Origin: Rhynchopus euleeides | Taxonomy: Eukaryota > Euglenozoa > Diplonemea > Diplonemida > Diplonemidae | Reading direction: 5' to 3' | Assembly: GCA_963210315.1 (NCBI GenBank) | Contig: OY723262.1 | Coordinates: 124,001 to 188,000, forward strand | Length of the DNA stretch: 64,000 bases | Shown: positions 7,726 through 19,200 of the stretch, in pieces | How positions within the stretch are numbered: the first letter of the stretch is position 1 | Layout of the letters: each line of letters opens with the position of its first letter | Notes under the pieces: generated by a model | Seen by the model: only the letters and a program-made list of their open reading frames with translations | The model's database searches: none | Told to the model about the DNA's origin: nothing | Program-made: the position numbers and the translations under genes

Positions 7726-10700
7726 CTATATGAGTACCAGGCAACCGGCGGGACAGGGGACAGTGCGAAGGGGCCCAACACATCGAGTGAGTACACCAAC
7801 AGAGCGTGGACATACCTCCTCCTCGAAGTCGTCCTTCCGCTTACGCAGCTCAGTGAAGGAGTCTGTGATGATACCGCTGACGATGCTGAGCAGGATGATG
7901 ATCACACCGACGAAGAACAAGTAGTCGAACACCATGCGCTGCGTGTGATGCACAGAGTTGCCGAGAGGGGTCTTGTTGATGATGTCCCCGACACCGCCAC
8001 CCGAGCGCATCCCGTTCATCAGTGTGAAGGTGAAACATTGCAGGAGTGTCACGCAGTTGGGGTCCTGAAGTCCACCTTCCCCGACGTAGTCTGTGTAGAA
8101 GAAGATGTACCCCGTCACGCTGAACAGGTAGACAATCAGCACACCGAAGGCAAAGGTCATCAGCAGTGTGCGCCCGTTGAGCGAAACGGCAGACACAACG
8201 TTCCGAAGATGGCTGCTCTGAGGGATGACGGCGAGCAGATGCAGTGCAGAGAAGAAAGGGCTCCAGAAGACGGCTGCCAGCGACATCAGCACGCTTGTGA
8301 TGCGCCACATCAGTCCGGCTGCCGTCTCCCGCTGCATGCTGTCCCACAGCGACTCGAGGACCTCCCAACTGAACCCGACACCCTCGCCGTTGTTGCGCTG
8401 CCTGTCGCGCGCCTGGATGTCCTTCAGCAGGCGGCGGATGCGCAGCATCCACCACAGGTACACATCTGCACAGCTCCACACCACATGTAGGACGCACACC
8501 ACCAACACAATCATCCCCAGCAGCTCGTCCCAGAAACCCTGCGTGGTGGGGCATGTCGTGGCTCATCGTGACAAGGCATACCTCAAGCGGCTCGTCCTTG
8601 GGGAACAGCCACGGCAACAGGAACACCATCCCGTGCCCCAGGCGGTCTGCCGGTGCGGTGGCGCGCCTGCAAGAATGGGAAGGGAGGGTGTGTGGGTGAT
8701 GTTGCGTCAAGAGCGCAGCAAGGGTGGGGCAACGAAGTTGTGACGTTGCTTTCGACAGAGAGAGCATGTGTGTGTGAGTGTTTGCAAATCCCCCCCACCG
8801 GCACAACTCTCAGCATACGCGTAGATAGCTCCCGAATCGACACCACCCGGGACCTGCTCGACGTACTCATAGGCAGAGTAGGTACACAGCAGGATGGCGT
8901 TGGCCACGAGGGATGCACGCACGTTGTACATCCGCAGCACCTCCTGCGACCCGGGTGACGTGAAGAACTGCCCCAGGCGGTACACCAGGTGGCGCCTGGT
9001 CCTGTCCCGCCCTGTCTCGTCAGGCTTCTCGTTCATGATGTTGAGGCGCTGCACCTCTGAGCGGATGCGGTGGAGGTACTTCATCTCGGCGATCAGCTCG
9101 CCCGACACCTCGAAGAATCCGCCCAGCTTGGCCACGCGGCTCTCCTTGTCGCGCAGGTCCCACAGCACCTTGTGGCGTGTCTGCCTGCTGAGCCCGGAGC
9201 AGGTGGAGGGGATGCGAAAGTACACCTTCTCCAGAAGCATGCCGCGCGCGATCTCGATGGTCCCAACCATCGTCTTGAAGTATCTGCTGCCCGGGAGGTC
9301 GTCAATGAGCTGTGCCACGTCGTCATCCCAACTGGACAGCGTCAGGAGCAGGATGTAGACGTTGAACGACACGTCAAGCAGGTCGCTCAGCGATGCTCCT
9401 GCATCTTGGTTCTCGCGTGCCTTCTCGACGTGTTCGACAACACCGAGAACCTCGCATGCGTTCTCCATCCACTCGTCTTCATACACGTAGTGCGAAGCCT
9501 GCCGGTCTGTCGTGACGACAGCGGAAGAGACACCCGCAGCACCGCCGGGACCCCCACCCACACGGCGGTCGTTGCGGCATTTGTCCATCTCGTTGAAGAC
9601 TGTGCCGGCCTGGCTGGAGTGGTTGACCAGCTGCTTCCAGATCTTCTTCATCACCTCCCCCAGGGTCTCCAGCTTCAGCGTCTTTAACATGATGTCTACC
9701 GAGGGCGGGCGGGACCCGGCACCCGCACCGCTGGTGCCCTCCAGCACGGACAGCAGCGTGGTGATGGCTTTGGACATCAGCTCCAGAAGCTCCAGCCCGT
9801 CGGCTTTCATGAGCCCATCCACCAGGCCGCAGATGTTGCACCCCACGATCTCTGTCTGGTTCTCCGCACAGGGCCCTTGGCAGAACTCCGTCAGCGTGTC
9901 GAAGGTCTGCTGCGCCAGCTCCAAGAGGTACTCCTTGTCGGCACGCGGCAGCGGGCAGGGGTTGATCGACACACCTAGCGCCGTCGAGTTGCGCGTCAGC
10001 AGGCCGTCGTACTGCATCAGGATGCGCAGGAACATCGGCACCTCGCGCACCACGTTGGTGCTGCGGAGGTTGTCGTCCTGCAGCCGGATGTAGTTCTGCA
10101 ACCGCAGATGGTGCCCCTCGCACACCAGCTGCAGCAGGCGCAACACCTGCGCGATGGATCCCAGCGACCTCGACAGGGGCTCGGAGTGCTCGTCGAACAG
10201 ATGGTACTCTGTGCTGCGCTGCCTCAGCCGCTCCGACGCGAGCCTGATGCTGTCCTTCATCGACTCGAAGAAGGACTCGTCGTTGTTGAGGAAGAAGCTG
10301 AGCATGCTGTCTTGCACCTTCTTGTTGCCCCCGTGCAGCAGCGCGATGCCGAAGCAGATCGCCTCATGCGCGATGTTGACGTACTCCTCGCCACGCTCCG
10401 TCAGCTTCACCATGCAGGAGGTCAGCCCCAGGTTGTTGAGCTTGTTCTGCATCCGGATGATCTCCTCCGTCAGCTCCATCTCCACTGTGTCGTCGTCCAG
10501 CTCCTCCAGGATCTCGCTGTAGTCAGGCGCGGGCGAGCCTGGGGGCGACCCAGCAGGGGACCCTGTGAGCGGGGACAGCGATGTGGCCGATTCCATGTCG
10601 CTGAGGTCGAAGTCCCGCATCCTCCGCAGCTGGCTGAGCGAGGTTGCGCGCGGCTGCGCCCACTTCACGGATCCAGTGATGGCCGCACGCAGGCTCTTCA

Positions 10701-13700
10701 GCGGGATGGCTGCGGTGCGGATCAGCTTCGTGAAGACCTTCAGCAGCCCTGTGATGACCTGCTCCGGCAGCTCCGGGTCCTCCAGGTGCGACACGATGGC
10801 GAGGAGCCACTTGGGGATCTCCCTGCCCCGCTTGCACTGTTCCTCCGTCACGTTCTCCATCTCCTCCCGCATCAGCAGCAGCAGCATGTTGAGGGACTTT
10901 ACATCCTCAGTGAAGGTCTCCAGCAGGAACTCCTGAACACAGCAGAAGCGGTCGAGGATGGCCGTCTCCAGCTGGCGTGTCTGCGTCAGCTGCTGGCTGC
11001 GGGGCGAAGGTTCTTCCTCGTCGCGCTGACGCAGCTTGTCGATGATGGCCTCGATGTCCTCACGTGGCACGCGTGCGATGCCGTCGCCGAACTCGACCTC
11101 CATGTCGAATGTCGTGACCACCTGCTCCAGGAAGGCCAGCAGAGACTCCGTCTCCCGCTGCGAGAGCTTCGACAGCGTGGCGTCCCTGCACAGCTCCACG
11201 ATGTTCAGCACAAAGGAGACCACGCTCTTGAGCATATCGGCAGTGCAGATGGTCAGGCTGAACTTCGTTATCAGGTAGGTGCCCACGCAAGGCATGATGT
11301 GTTTGAAGATCACCTTGCGCGCTGTCTCGTCCCTCTCCTCCTCCAGGGCATGCGACGCGAGGCCAAGGCCCCGTGCGGACGGCGTGTCAGGGGAGCTCAG
11401 CACACCCGGCGAGAGGAAGGCGCTCTTCACACCCGTGGCGTCCCTGCTTGAGCTGTTGAATGCCTGGTTCCGGAGGAAGGAGTCCGACCACTGGTGCACC
11501 AGCGCAGTGAAGCACTGCAGCACGCTGTGCCAGTAGCGGTTCATGCTCCATTCGTATGCTGAGCGGTCTCGGTGTTCCCTTTCAAGCTCCTGGCGGCGGT
11601 CGGCGCCGACCATGCTTGAGGTCTCGGTGTACTGATCCTCCTCTAGGTACACGTTGTGCAGGAACTGCAGCAGCACGCACACCAGCGGGCGGGGGGGCAG
11701 CCACGGCTGCTTCTCGCTGTACACATCTACGTGTGGGACGTAAAGCCCTTCCTTGTCCAGCGTGGGTGAGGGCACAGACCCGATGCCTGGTGACAGTGGC
11801 CCCACACACGGAGGCTCGTGCAGGAGGCTGCAGAGGGTCTCGTGCACGAGGCTCAGCAGCTTTGGCAGCGGCATGACGCACTGCCCGCCCAGCTCCGTCG
11901 ACGCGTTGGAGCCCTGGCAGCACAGCGACAGGATCTCGAGGATCTTGCACAGCTCCATCACACCCATGTGGCTCACGATATGTGCGCGCTTGGCCTGCTT
12001 CGCATCGCGCACCATGTCATGCGCAGCAGCATCGGACAGGCGGTCGCCACGCACCGATGGCGGCAGCACCTGCATCTTGACGTAGAGGTGCAAGTTGTCG
12101 TGGATCTTCAGGCCTGATGCCTTCTCCAGCAGGAAGTTCATGCACAGCGTCTGGTTGCGCGGCACGGGGTAGGTCACAACCTTCGCAAACCCCGTGGTCT
12201 CTGTATCGGGGAACTCCGGCTCCGACACAAGCAGGTACCGCAGCACAGTGGCTGCGTCCATCCCGGCGTTGTTGTGTGCCTGCCCGGTACGGTCGACCAC
12301 CTGCATCACGAGGACCCGAATCAATTCGGGTGGAACGGCGACGGCAAGGTGTCGGTTCTTCTTGTACAGCAGTACAGCCAGCTCGCAGGCACCCACGTTC
12401 TTGTCGATGTGGCGCATCAGGTGATCGACGATCAGCACGGCAACGCTGTCCTGGTTCATCATGTGCTCCTCGCACAGCAGCTTCAGGAACAGGTATCCCA
12501 GCTGCACAATCTCACGCAGGCTGCTGCGCTTCCCGCGCGAGGTGGACAGCGGCAGGGAAAGGACACGTTCGCAGATCAGCTCGTGGAACCCGAGGTTCCT
12601 GTAGATGTCCTGACGCTCCGCCAGCACGGCACTGTGGTTCACCGTCACAGTCGCTGACTTCCTGCCCAGCGACGATCCCTTGCGGGGGCGGCGTGGTGCC
12701 CTGAAGGACTGCCTCCGCATCCGCTCGCGGGACGACATGCCGTTGGTGGTCGGTGTCTCCTGTGTCTGTGTCTTGACCGGCTGCAGCAGCGACACAAGGT
12801 CACCCAGCAACGCCCTGCAGCGCTCCTCCTCCTGTGCGCTGTCACCGTAATTCTGAGAAATATTCTGCAGCATCGTCGTCAGCGTCTGCTTCTTGTGCAT
12901 CAGCTCCCTGAAGAGGACCCACGACTCATCCGAGAACAGGATCTGCGCCTGCTGCAGATTTGCTGCGATCTCCGCACCGAACCACAAGCTCTTGAACACA
13001 AACGTCAGGACGCGGTGCGACAGCTCTGGGCACTTGTAGCTTGCGAGGTTGAGGCACACCGGCAGAAGCTGCGCATTCTGCTGACGGAGGTAGCGCCCAT
13101 CCACTGCACGCTGCACGTAGTGCCGGAACTGCTGCACAAAATCGGCGAAGAAGTCCTTTCTAGAAACAGAATCTTCGCGGGGAAACGACGCCACAGACTC
13201 GCCCGTCTGCTTCTCGGGCGGAACACCATACCGCTTCTTGGGGGTGCCGGGCGGTGTCGACAGCGACTTGATATCCGCTTTGTTCATGCACTCCTTGAAG
13301 CCACGGATAAGGTCCCGCTGCGTGCATGCGGCTTCGTGGTCAAGACGCGAGTTGAACAACTCCACCGCCAACACCTTCGAATGGAACACGAGCTCGGAGT
13401 ACTCGTTGCACTCACCCTTCTCCAGGGGCGGCAGCTTGCCCCGCATGCCTGTGGTCGCCGCCAGCGAGCTGCCCAGCAGCACCTCACTCTCCTCGTGCTG
13501 GATGTCCGTCACGCCGTTCATCAGCTCTGTGATGGTGGGCAGCAGCTCGTCCAGCTCCTGGCTGTCAAACATATTCCTGCGGATCACCTCCTGCCAGAAG
13601 ATGAGCAGCGCAGACACGAGCCGGTTCTTCGCCTTGTTGAGGTACACCTGCTTGGTGTTGTGCGACAGGAAGCCTGCCGCAGCCCGTTTCAGCGACTGCG

Positions 13701-16700
13701 CAAAGGGGTAGTCGTGGTCTTTATGCAGCGACGACTCTGTGGTCTTCGCAACGTTGTGCCACGCGACAACCAGGCGCGACGGCCCCTGAGGCGGGCTCGG
13801 AATGGAGGGGATGATGTGCGCCTCCAAGGCGAGGTGCACCGCCACCGCCTGGATGTCCATCAGCGTGGGGTTGCTGACACCGCCCCCCCAGTACTGCGCC
13901 CCTTCTCCCACCAGTGCCAGCAGCACGTCCTCCGGAAGCCACCGCTTCACCTCCACCAGCCCATTCTTGAAGCCGCCCTTGCAGATGCTGACAAACAGCT
14001 TGAGGGTAGCCGTGTAGAAGCTGGCAAGCTTGTTCGGCTTCCTGCAGACCATCGTCAGCGTCTCCCACGTCGAGTAGCCCCACTCCGACTCGATGCCTGC
14101 CGAGGGGTGGGTCGGGGTCGTGACAGGCGACCCGTCCCGCCGCGTGTCGACAGAGCCTGCCGTCGAGCTGAGGCCAGACGGGGACCGCATCTCCTCCATG
14201 TGCCCGAGGGGCGACGTGGGGATGCGCGGCGGTGGGCGGCGCCCGGCACGCTTCCTCCCCCTCACAATGCCTTCGGAGGGGATCTTGACCCACAGCTCGT
14301 TGTCGTGCGACACGAGGGTGTGCATCACCAGGGAGGGGTTCTGCAGCAGCGCGTTGAGCACCACCGCCTGCGACCTGGGAACTGCCTCGTTGTCGCAGGT
14401 GCACAGCACGCCGAGGAGCTCGAAGCAGGACGCGTGGAGGCCGTTGGCCTTCACGTAGTCTACAATCTCTGAGACAAGCTCTTCGCCCACCTCCTCCAGA
14501 ATGCGCCTGTTGTCGCGGTACAGCTCCAGCAGCATGTCGCACACGCCGAAGGCAGGGTTGCTGATGTGCGACTTGAAGACGTGGATGTAGCGGAACAGAT
14601 GCGAGGCGTTCTGCGTCGAACCCTTGATCATGGCGCGGAGCAGCCAGTAGCTGAGCTTGCCGATGTGCAGGTCTGTGGTGGAGGCCTTCAGCTGGATCAT
14701 GCGGATGACGAGCTTGTGGATGTCCAGCGAAAACAGCAGCTCCTGGTTGTGTGGGAGGGGGAGCCCGTCGCGCTGCAGCGAATCCTTCACGTCTGAGTCG
14801 GAGCAGAAGGCAATCAGCTGCTCGAGCTTGGTGCGGGTGTCCCGCACGACAATGGTGGGCTGTGCCTGCTGCATGTCCTCAATGGAGTCTTCCGCTCCGA
14901 AGTGGTGGATGTACTGCTGCAGCTTCGCCTTGCACTCGGTGACGGTGTTGAGGCCCATCAGTTTTGCGATCGGCACGGAGGATATGCACCACACGTCGTC
15001 ATGCGCACGCTTCTCGGTGGGGACAATCTTGTAGCGCGCCTTGTCAATGCCGTACCCAGATGCGTAGAACTTGTCGTCGCCAGAAACGGCCTCCTCCCCC
15101 GTGGCCTCCACCATGGATGCGACGCTGCCATTGCCTTCTGCGTCGGAGTGGATTGCTGTGACGCTCTGGGCGTTGCACTCCGAGCTGCTCTCGTTGCCGT
15201 CGTGGGACACGGCGTGGATCTTCTTCAGGGAGGCGCTTGTCAGCGAGTGCTTCTTCAGCAGCGCCTGCTGGAAATTTGACTTCTGGGGCTGCTTGACGTT
15301 GCGCTGCTGTGACGTCTGCCCATACACCTGCACCCACCTCTTCGTCGCGACGTGCTGGATCTTGGTGAATGTGGTCGAGCTGTGCAGCTTCGTCTGCCCC
15401 TCGTCGAGCGGGAGGATGTAAAACAGCGTCACATCCGGGGGGCGGGCCCTCCCCTTCATCTGGTCCAGCGGCCTCTTCTTCCTCTCCCGCTCCCGCTTGC
15501 GGTCGATAAACGACACGCTGGGGATCTGGAACGATATCTCCTTCGGCGTGTTGCTGGAGGGCGACCCGACCTTTGCCGGGTCGGCTGTCGGCACCGCTGC
15601 GCCGGGGCTGGACAAGGCGGCGTGGGGAGGCGACCTCGGCTTGCTGTTGGGCGTTGACGTCATCGAGTTGCCAGACGCCCCGTTGCTGAGCCGCATTGCC
15701 CCAGCCGTCGGCACAGCTGCAGGGGGCAGCGGTGCGCTCTCCGGCGGGGTGGGGCCAGACGAGGTGGTGTCATGCATCACAATGTTGGTCATCGATGCGT
15801 ACACAACGTTGGCCTGGCCCGAGGTGGCAGAGAAGGCTGACTGCGGCGAAGCGACTTCCTCGTCGTCGCCGATGCCCTGCAGCGACGGGTTCGTGATGCA
15901 GATGTTGACGTTGCTGGTGTTGTGCGCCCCGTCATCCGACAGCGACGCAGCATCATCCAGCAGGCCTTCTCCTCCCCCGTCGGACCCGATGTGGCGTGGC
16001 GGGGGGCTCGTCGACTTTTCGTCTTCCCGCGGCAAGTTGCGCTTGGTCCTCTGGCTGCTTGCGTTGTCTTCGTATCGCAGGAACTCATCTGGGGACAGCA
16101 GCGTTGTGCGCACCTGCCCATCGGCAGCCCGGATCACGGCCAGGTAGCGGTGCGACGCCAGGTGCTTGATACGGTACGTCGGGCGGCGTGGTGGGCCTGG
16201 CACCAGCATGACAGGGCCACCGAGGGTGGTGTTGGCACGTTCCACCATCCACACGCAGTTGACGCTCAGGGAAAGGGTTTCGATGTTGTACGTGCGTTGG
16301 TTGGTGCGATGGGGGATGTTCAGATATACTATCGTGTCGTGTGCGTCAGTATCAGACGGCGCGTCAGTGTGGTGGGCTGCGGCGGCAAATCCTTCTCGCT
16401 CCTTGTGGAACAGTGCCACAGGCCTGCCGACCCGAATGATCGAGTCATCATCGGCATCAGTATTCGCGTCGTAGACATGTATTGTCCACTCCGTGGGAGT
16501 GTTGCTGATGTTGGCTTCGTACTTCCAGCAGTCGTGCATCTTCGCATCGGAGACGGAGTCATTCTGGCTGCCGCTGCTCATCCCACCGTACGACTCCTGC
16601 AAGCCCCCCAGCTGCTCGATCTCCGACACATGCAGAAACCGCTCGTCCAGCTCAGGCTTCAGCAGGATCTGGTCCGTGCAGCGTACGCGATCACCCTCAG

Positions 16701-17190
16701 AACGTACCTTGTAGCGGGGGAGGATCTTGAAGTAGTGCGACTTGTCCCCTTTGTCACCGACAACCGCCTCGAGGCTGACTTTGTTGCATCCCACAGCCAC
16801 AACCGACTGCGTCCGCCTGTTGACACACAGCTTGGTGTCCGTGTAGTCATGGCCGAGGGTGATGACCTGGCCGTACAGCAGCGGGTCGCCCGGCGTGTTC
16901 CCGAGACCCTGCGTGTCCCAGATGTCGACGCGCGAGAGCGTGAAGACACACCGCTCGAAGTGGTTGGGGTAGCACGACAGGTTCAAGGGGTTCCTGTCGT
17001 AGCGCTCTTCGGGCTCCAGACGCTCCACAACAAGGCTGGTGGATGTGATACCGTCTGAGGCCAGGAAGCCACAGCACTGCTCCGAGAACAGGCTGACGCG
17101 GTCGCCATTGCGCACAAACTCCTCCGACGGCTGCGTGTTGTGGTGGCGGTACCCCGCGTCGTTGCCCCGACGGTTGGGCGACGCGCTCAT
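7726..17190 (-). CDS. Inositol 1,4,5-trisphosphate receptor-like calcium-release channel
   Basis: This is a large intracellular Ca2+ channel, probably of ER or acidocalcisomal membranes. My exon model is 17190-8799, 8646-8582 and 8538-7726, phases consistent, about 3090 aa (animal IP3 receptors about 2700). The N-terminus (GDRVSLFSEQCCGFL, residues 28-42) resembles the IP3R suppressor/MIR region; further MIR-like pieces include YRIKHLASHRYLAV. RIH-type blocks follow (SLDIHKLVIRMIQLKAST, RNLGFHELICERVL, EFCQGPCAENQ). Exons 2-3 encode the membrane domain, with FWDELLGMIVLVVCVLHVVW, GYIFFYTDY, selectivity filter GGGVGD near residue 3000 and a final helix FFVGVIIILLSIVSGIITD. The filter matches IP3R rather than ryanodine receptor GGGIGD. 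The C-terminal CxxC/HxxxxH finger of animal IP3Rs is not seen. A GTATGT after EEE at 7806 may be another donor. Start: only ATG before conserved sequence. Confidence 0.92.
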
Positions 17191-18120
17191 TGCCGTATCT
17201 GGTGCAGCGTGTCAACACACAGCATCACACCAGCACGCCGCCTGCAGTACGGCAGGAGCGCCACACGGCCCTGCAGGGTGTGTGTGGAGTGTGATTGCAG
17301 AACACGTTGCCTGCAAAAGACCACCATGCACAGCGACACGCCCTCAGGGTACACCTGGCAAAGGGAGGCAGAGGGGAGACAGAGGGGTGGGAAGGGCGGG
17401 TGGGGTGGGTGGCGTTCCGGCTGACATTTTGAGTTCTAAACCGACTTTTGGGGACCTACACCTCCCCGCTCTACTATGGCCGTTGTCGGGCATCGCCCAG
17501 GGGAAAAGCAAAGAAGCAAAAATTATTAATAATACAGGCAAGCTCTGTTGCCGGAGACACACCCACGGCAGGCCGCAGAGGGCTGTCTGGCTGTGTATGA
17601 TGTTATACTATTTCGCGCATTCGCTTATTCGCTCGTCGCTTCCTACGTTGCTATGCAAAAAGCGCATCGCCAGTACGCACGCCATCGCATTTTTTTTGGC
17701 ACCACAGCGGATGCCACGCTTTGCAAAGGCAAAAAAATAGGGGGAAATCTAAAACAGGCAAAAAAGGGGAGATGAAGGCATTGAGGCTGACAACTTTGTG
17801 GCTCATATCACCCGAGCCCCACTTGGCCGCGCACGATGACTGGGCCGGTGCTGGAGGGGTGGGGATATGGGCGATAGAAGGGCCGGCTGCAGACCGGCGA
17901 CCCCTCCCTCCCTGTGGGGGCAACCCCCAGAGAGGGCGGGGGCGACCAGTCGCATGGACTCTTGGAGGGCCTGCAAGGACCCGCGGGCGTCTGATTCGTT
18001 GTGAGACAAGCAGGAAACGGAAACGACAAAGAGGGAACGGGGGGGGGGGGGGTAGGCCCCCGGATGTACGGGAAAATTTTGTAATAAATTTTTTTCCAAC
18101 CCCAAACACGGGCTATTGGC
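17191..18120. other. Upstream region of the channel gene, no gene seen
   Basis: This stretch must hold the 5' untranslated region and promoter of the minus-strand channel gene, but I see no convincing TATA or initiator element. It has AT-rich patches near 17520-17600 and 17690-17790 and a G13 run near 18040. ORFs here are low-complexity. Confidence 0.4.
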
Positions 18121-18124
18121 ACCT

Positions 18125-19200
18125 GGAATGGGTGTACCCGCCTCAAAAATATGTCTGGGGACCCAATGAAACCGGTTTTTCACACTTAGTTGCCCTTTCT
18201 CGGTCCGAATTTTTGAATATTCGGTGAAAAAAGGGGGTTTTACCCATTTTGGGCAAAACCCCGATTTTCATGAAAAAATGTCAAAATCGGGGCAACTAGA
18301 CCCCATTTTGGGTGGTTTTCGGGTGAAAAACGTACCCTAGACATCCCTGGGGCACATTGTATACCATCCAGGGCCTCAAGGACCAGTAGAAGCACGTGAA
18401 AATGCGTTTTTTTACCCAAAAAAAGGACCCTGCAACCACCCTGCACACACCCTGCGACCATGTTGGAGGCACCCTACAACCCTATAACCACCCAGAAACC
18501 ACTGGGTCTGCCCTAAAAGGGGTGTACGGGCCTGTTGGAACAGGTTTTCGACACCGAATTGCCCAAATTCGGTCCGATATTTTGAAAAAACTGTGAAGAA
18601 CGGGGGATTCGCCCGTGTGGGGTAAAAGTCCCAATTTTCATGAAAAAAGGTCAAAATTAGGGCAACTAGACCCCATTTTGGGTGTTTTTCGGGTGCAAAA
18701 CGTACCCTAGACATCCCTGGGGTACATTGTATACCATCCAGGGCCTCAAGGACCAGTAGAATCACGTGAAAATGCGTTTTTTTACCCAAAAAAAAGGACC
18801 CTGCGACGATGTTGTAGGACCCTGCACACACCCTGCAACCGTGTTGTAGGCACCCTGCAACCCTATAACCACCCAGAAACCACTGGGTAAGCCCTAAAAG
18901 GGGTGTACGGGCCTGTTGGAACAGGTTTTCGACACCGAATTGCCTAAATTCGGACCAATTTTTTGAAAAAACTGTGAAAAATGGGGTATTCGCCCGTGTG
19001 GGGTAAAAGTCCCAATTTTAGGGAAAAAAGTCAAAATTTGGGCAACTAGACCCCATTTTGGGTGGTTTTCGGGTGCAAAACGTACCCTAGGCATCCCCGG
19101 GGTACATTGTATACCATCCAGGGACTCTAGGACCAGTAGAAGTGCGTTACAATGCACATTTTTGCCCCAAAATGGCCCTGCAACCACCCTGCACAGGATT
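18125..19200. repeat. Tandem repeat, about 2.8 units of 370-380 bp
   Basis: Landmarks recur in register: ACATCCCTGGGG at 18341, 18711 and (as GCATCCCCGG) 19091; GGCAACTAGACCCCATTTTG just upstream of each; CAAGGACCAGTAGAA just downstream. Within each unit an AAATTCGG/CCGAATT motif and CCCGTGTGGGGTAAAA recur, plus an array of ACCCTGCAACC near 18426-18480 and 18797-18860. No coding potential is evident. Confidence 0.8.

Noticed and set aside
8894-16714. Many long plus-strand ORFs (up to 525 codons) opposite the channel gene.
   Set aside because: They are antisense shadows created by the GC-rich coding frame; none has a domain and all are explained by the minus-strand protein.
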